Shown: piece by piece, positions 60,124 through 64,000 of the stretch
Layout: each line of letters starts with the position of its first letter
How positions within the stretch are numbered: position 1 is the first letter of the stretch
From: Ignelater luminosus
Lineage: Eukaryota; Arthropoda; Insecta; Coleoptera; Elateridae
Assembly: GCA_011009095.1 (NCBI GenBank)
Contig: VTPC01001898.1
Span: forward strand, 1 to 64,000
Length of the DNA stretch: 64,000 bases
Direction: 5' to 3'
Translations under genes and position numbers: made by a program
Notes under the pieces: generated by a model
What the model saw: the letters and a program-made list of their open reading frames with translations, nothing else
Told to the model about the DNA's origin: nothing
The model's database searches: none

Positions 60124-62231
60124 CAGGGTGTTAGTGAACTAATAGTAGTCCGGGAAACAGGTGGTACAGGACATCAATACGAACAGAAAAGTCTTATACA
60201 ACTATGGTAAAATCTCAACGGTTTTCCCAGAAACGATTAATAAAGTTCCAAGCTTTCATACGTTATTATTCAATAACTAGTGAACATTCTACTTTGAGAT
60301 TTATTCAGAAGATTGGTTCCATAAAGCCTAATAAAAAAGTATTTTACAATTTTTTTGTAAATTTATTAGTTTGGCCACAAAAGAACAAAATGCATTACGA
60401 AAAATGCATTAATGAAATTACTAAGAGAATTGGCAACTCTGCACATCTTGAAAAGGAAATTTAGTGTTCCGCATATAAATAAACACTTTCGCTTTCTTTA
60501 ACCCTAGTCAAGCCAGACATTCCAGTAAATAGCAGGTAGTTTGTCCACTTAGTTTGGCTCAAAAGATTCTAGAAAACTTATAGTAAAAATGACAGAAGCC
60601 ACATAATGATTGTTCTTGGTATTTTGAAATTCCTTAGTGCCTGGTGGTTGTGTTTATTGTCTTTATAATCATTATATTATTATTTATTGTTTTTATTGTT
60701 TACCGTGATAGTTTAATTATTGTTATAACATGACTGAGCTGGAATTTACTAACGCAGAATTAATGGACATGGTGATTCTGTATGGTGAAGCTCGTCAAAA
60801 CGCTGCAGCTGCAGCACGTTTGTATGCTGAACGATTTCTCAACAGAGTGGCACCGTCTCAAAGAAGACCGCTGGCTATTATTCAACGAGGACGGGAAACG
60901 GCGAATTTACAACCGCAAAGAGGCGTCGGAGGTGGCAGAGAGCGTCCCGTACGAATTCTGAAAGCAGAAGACGATATTCTGGAGATGATTGAAACTGATC
61001 CTCAATTAAGCACTAGAGAAATTGCAAGGCATGTCCCTGTATCGCATTAGACCGTGTGGCGTGCATTACATAAACAGCAATTGCACCCTTACCACGTGCA
61101 AAGGGTACAAGCTCTAGTTGCAGCTGACTTTCCACGTCGCAGAGATTTTTGCAGATGGTTTCTACGACAACATCGACGACAACCCGACTTTGCAAAATAC
61201 GTATGCAGCACTGATGAATGCTGCTTTACGCGCAATGGAGTGTTAAATTTTAGAAATACTCATGTCTGGAGTATCGAAAATCCGCACGTCGTTCGACGTA
61301 CTAATTTCCAGCAGCGGTTTGCCGTCAATCTATGGGCTGGTATAGTTGGAAATCAGTTAATCGGTCCATACGAATTACCACCCCGAGTTAATGACGCAAC
61401 ATACCTCAATTTTCTTCAGGAACAGCTTCCTCCGTTATTAGAAAATGTGCCGCTTAATGTCCGACAAAATATGTGGTTTCTACACGATGGGACACCTCCA
61501 CATTTCAGTGTCGAAGTTCGCAACCATCTCGACGGGGTTTTTCCTGGGCGCTGGATTGGTCGAGGTGGAGTTGTAGAATGGCCCCCAGGCAGTCCCGATT
61601 TAACTCCTCTGGATTTCTTTTTGTGGGGTTATCTCAAATCAAGGGTGTATGTTTCGGAGGTTTGCACCGTTGAAGACTTGCGCCAGCGCATTGCAGTTGC
61701 CGTTGCAAAATTTCGTTATCATCAGCACGAAATATTACCGACGGTTATGCGCAATTGGAGACGACGTGCCCAGCTCTGCATTGACGTCCATGGACAACAT
61801 TTTGAGCACATCCTGTAGCTGCACTCAATTCATGTAAGTTCATTTTTTAACGCTTCTTCTAAGTTCCTTTTTGTGCGGAATGGACGTAAATTACATCCGA
61901 CTGTCAGTTAATGTTAGTACTATTACTTTTCTAACATCTTTATGCGATGCTAATAATTTAGATAATTTTTAATCAAGGAATACCTACTACCTTGACATGA
62001 GAAGATGAGTGTAGATATTTTTTACCAAATCCCCTTTTTCTAAAAAAACACCTACTCCTTAAAAAGTTAAAGAATTATTCAAAGACTTCCGGTATTAGCA
62101 CAAAATAAAATAATAAGCAATTCAACAGCATTTAAGCACAAGATAGAAACAATTTTTACTAAAATTTTCTATTTCAAATGACCTTTTCTATCGCCTGTTT
62201 CACGGAGTACTATTAGTTCACTAACACCCTG
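60124..62231 (+). mobile_element. near-intact DD41D-type transposon
   Basis: The ends CAGGGTGTTAGTGAACTAAT are mirrored; the ~38-base inverted repeats differ at about two positions, with TA on each side. Total 2108 bp. One transposase frame fills the middle (60730-61818). The coding part is clearly richer in G+C and CpG than the surrounding DNA, unlike the older elements. A separate 86-codon frame at 60204-60464 in its 5' part has no recognised motif. Confidence 0.96.
60730..61818 (+). pseudogene. DD41D-type transposase with one in-frame stop
   Basis: This encodes a cut-and-paste transposase of the IS630/Tc1-mariner superfamily. The start ATG at 60730 gives MTELEFTNAELMDMVILYGE, a DUF4817-like helix-turn-helix start common in insects. 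The second HTH (STREIARHV) is followed by TAG at 61048-61050, at the position before TVWRALH, where Q or a similar residue is expected. The frame then continues uninterrupted to a stop at 61818 (~362 codons in all). First Asp: STDECCFTRNGV. Then WAGIVGNQLIGPYELP. Second Asp: FLHDGTPPHF. Third Asp: SPDLTPLDFFLWG, 41 residues later. The C-terminus reads CIDVHGQHFEHIL, complete. The downstream part has no early ATG, so it is not an independent gene. One base substitution separates it from an intact frame. Confidence 0.92.
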
Positions 62232-62963
62232 TATACCAGCTAGTCTGTCGTAAACTGCATACAAATTGGTCCTGGAATGTGAATGTCATTGGCTCTTTTG
62301 GGTGAAAAGAGTTAGATGACATTTCTAGGAGTTCCAAAACATTGCAGCATAGAAGAAAATAAAAAAAAGATGCTTTGGTCAGGAGGCTTGTTACCCCTTG
62401 TCCAATCAATAAACGCGTTACTGATTGGAGTCCGTAGTTTGTAGATCCTGTAAAACCCAAGATTCTCCGTTCGAAATAAATATGAAAATATGAAATTACT
62501 GGCTAATAGGCATCCAACCTGGAGATGATAAAAGGATGTCACTGTTTTCATGAAATGTGAGATTAGCAAAATTAATATGTTTTGTAAATGTATGAAAAAA
62601 TTTTCGCTATTCTACACTTTTATTATACATATTAGCTACTCTTTTCTGTTCATATTCTGCTTTGTTTTTTAGCATCTGTAAATAATTTGTAGTTACTCTG
62701 TAAATAGGGAAACCTATGGGGTAATAAATCTTTTCTTATTATTATGTGAGTGTCGCACGTTTGAAAAAATGAAAAAATAAATTCTGTTTTAATTGAATGG
62801 AAAGTTTTTAGAAAAGTATTTGCAAGAAATCTGTTTAAGGGTCATTGATGTAAATTCCGTGTTTCAAGAATGTCTGTAAGTGGTTAAGAAATAATAATAA
62901 CAAGTACAGAGAACGAGGATTAGTAGATCTTGGAAGTTTAGATAACAATTGCGTTAACAAACT
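62232..62963. other. non-coding; unassigned minus frames
   Basis: Two overlapping minus frames (62221-62460 and 62312-62569) run in different phases. One contains GFTGSTNYGLQSVTRLLIGQ, which I do not recognise. Confidence 0.35.
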
Positions 62964-63893
62964 TGTTAAGATCATTTAATAATTATCGTCCCGGTTAGCA
63001 TTCTGCTAAATTTCATTTAACATTTATTATAATAATGTATATAAAATTATTGCAAATGCAAATTGTGTTTCGCATTTTATATCTCTGTAAATATTTAATT
63101 TTCCCTTCTTCGATAAATGTTATTCGCCCCTAGTAAAGTCAAGAAATAGATTATTTGTTCCTTTCTCGCTTCCTCTGCTGCGATTAAACGAATCTTTTAA
63201 AAATTAAATATATCTCTATTTTACTATTTCATTTTTCCTTATTCCGAGAATCTTGTGGTTAAAATCAAGGCAGTAGACACATGTATCAAGCTTCTTGACA
63301 CTAAATGCAAATTAGCTTTCCTGGGTCACTCCACTTCAAACTCTTAGGAGTATTTGTTATTTGAATTTAACTAAAGTATGGAGCTCACATATCTTATTCT
63401 TGAGGTATTTAAAATATAGGTCAGTGAGTCATCGACTATTCAGGTCTGAAACGCACATTATCTGTACATAACCATTTATCGTTCTTCTCCATTATGTTTA
63501 TTTATTTATCTGTATTTATGTTTGTACCTAAAACTTATTGTTTCCTGTCTGTTTCGCTTTCACTTTTGTTTCGCTGTTGCGAACATGAATACTACGTGTG
63601 TTAATATATGCTTTGTTATAACTTTAATTGTTGTTTGTTTGTGGCAACACACGTGATAGGGTCTGTTACAGGAAACATAAAGCTTTTGAAATCGCCGTGG
63701 CATTCTGCCTGCACACTGGAGATCGACAAAAGTCATTCAGTAAGTATTGTGTCCCAGGAGAACCCCCTTCTTCCGATACCATAGACCAGAGCAGTTGATC
63801 AGTCTTAGGATCAGCTGGTCATTTATATAGGTCAAAGTTTACGAAGACCGGCGCCCTCTCAGACTATAACCTTTTCGTTATCGTTTTCTACCG
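62964..63893 (+). repeat. R1 dispersed repeat, ~930-bp copy
   Basis: It begins TGTTAAGATCATTTAATAAT and ends near cgttatcgttttctaccg. It aligns along its whole length with 17704-19443 except for the ~1-kb block absent here. It contains GGCGCCCTCTCA at 63850. No open reading frame. Confidence 0.75.
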
Positions 63894-64000
63894 CAAGCTC
63901 TCTCTACGACACCGACCCAATCTCCGAAAAACCTAGCAAGTCGTTTCATAAGGTATACCGTTATTATTTTATGCTACGTCATTTTTCAGGGTCATTAAAC

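Noticed and set aside
60204..60464. 86-codon frame in the 5' part of the near-intact transposon as a second gene
   Set aside because: No motif and AT-driven composition. Elements of this class normally have one gene. Not excluded, but not supported.
61054..61818. Separate gene for the catalytic half of the transposase
   Set aside because: There is no ATG before the catalytic core. It is the same frame as 60730-61047, divided only by TAG.
1..64000. CRISPR arrays, bacterial operons, tRNA or rRNA genes
   Set aside because: No regularly spaced repeats, no Shine-Dalgarno-led gene runs, and no cloverleaf or rRNA core was recognised by eye. A tRNA scan would be needed to exclude a single tRNA gene.

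Overview
The window is AT-rich animal nuclear DNA. Its introns, splice sites and transposon types fit an insect. A beetle or similar order is plausible, but nothing here fixes the order. It holds the 3' parts of two host genes in the first 15 kb. The remaining ~49 kb is almost entirely transposable-element debris.

Host genes. At 822-2219 (+) lie the last five exons of a family-4 cytochrome P450, from the C-helix through the haem loop to the stop, with an open frame and clean splice sites. The exons for the first ~120 residues are not visible. At 11159-14970 (-) lie the last four exons of tout-velu/EXT1, the Golgi heparan-sulfate polymerase. Its N-terminal exons would lie at higher coordinates but are not recognisable up to 64000. 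Either the preceding intron is at least ~49 kb long or the locus is broken. The clustered TEs from 15 to 64 kb would then be intronic. A CpG-containing, initiator-rich stretch at ~18.05-18.66 kb, ending in ATG CTA GCT/gtaagt, is a candidate promoter and first exon of an unidentified plus-strand gene.

Mobile elements. The dominant group is IS630/Tc1-mariner. There are two mariner (DD34D-type) elements, 8635-9578 and 12412-13669, and a lone end at 54469. A second lineage has transposases with 41 residues between the second and third catalytic Asp (DD41D type). Its members range from almost intact (60124-62231, one in-frame TAG) through frameshifted (38882-40779, with ~300-bp inverted repeats) to fragments (2383-3850, 16870-17090, 35700-36110, 36640-37019, 47314-47675, 56275-57227). 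Several non-coding foldback elements (23552-23945, 29847-30269, 46213-46873, 51201-51953) carry the same kind of end, TA followed by CAGKGTGTCY or a close variant. Also present are hAT (6269-7394, and a 147-bp MITE with a perfect 8-bp target duplication at 26223-26369), piggyBac (21996-22971), Harbinger with both of its genes (23276-24524), BEL/Pao-type gag-protease (28687-29340), a LINE tail (3170-3383) and unclassified dispersed repeats called R1, R2 and R3 here.

What stands out: one transposon lineage shown at all stages of decay with a nearly functional member; nested insertions that give a relative chronology; a strong excess of TGGCGCCC/AGGGCGCC motifs spread over several repeat families; and the promoter-like block inside an R1 repeat. 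I found no confident tRNA, rRNA, CRISPR or bacterial-type feature. I cannot claim a new cellular system; the unusual content is transposon biology and possible TE-borne regulatory sequence.
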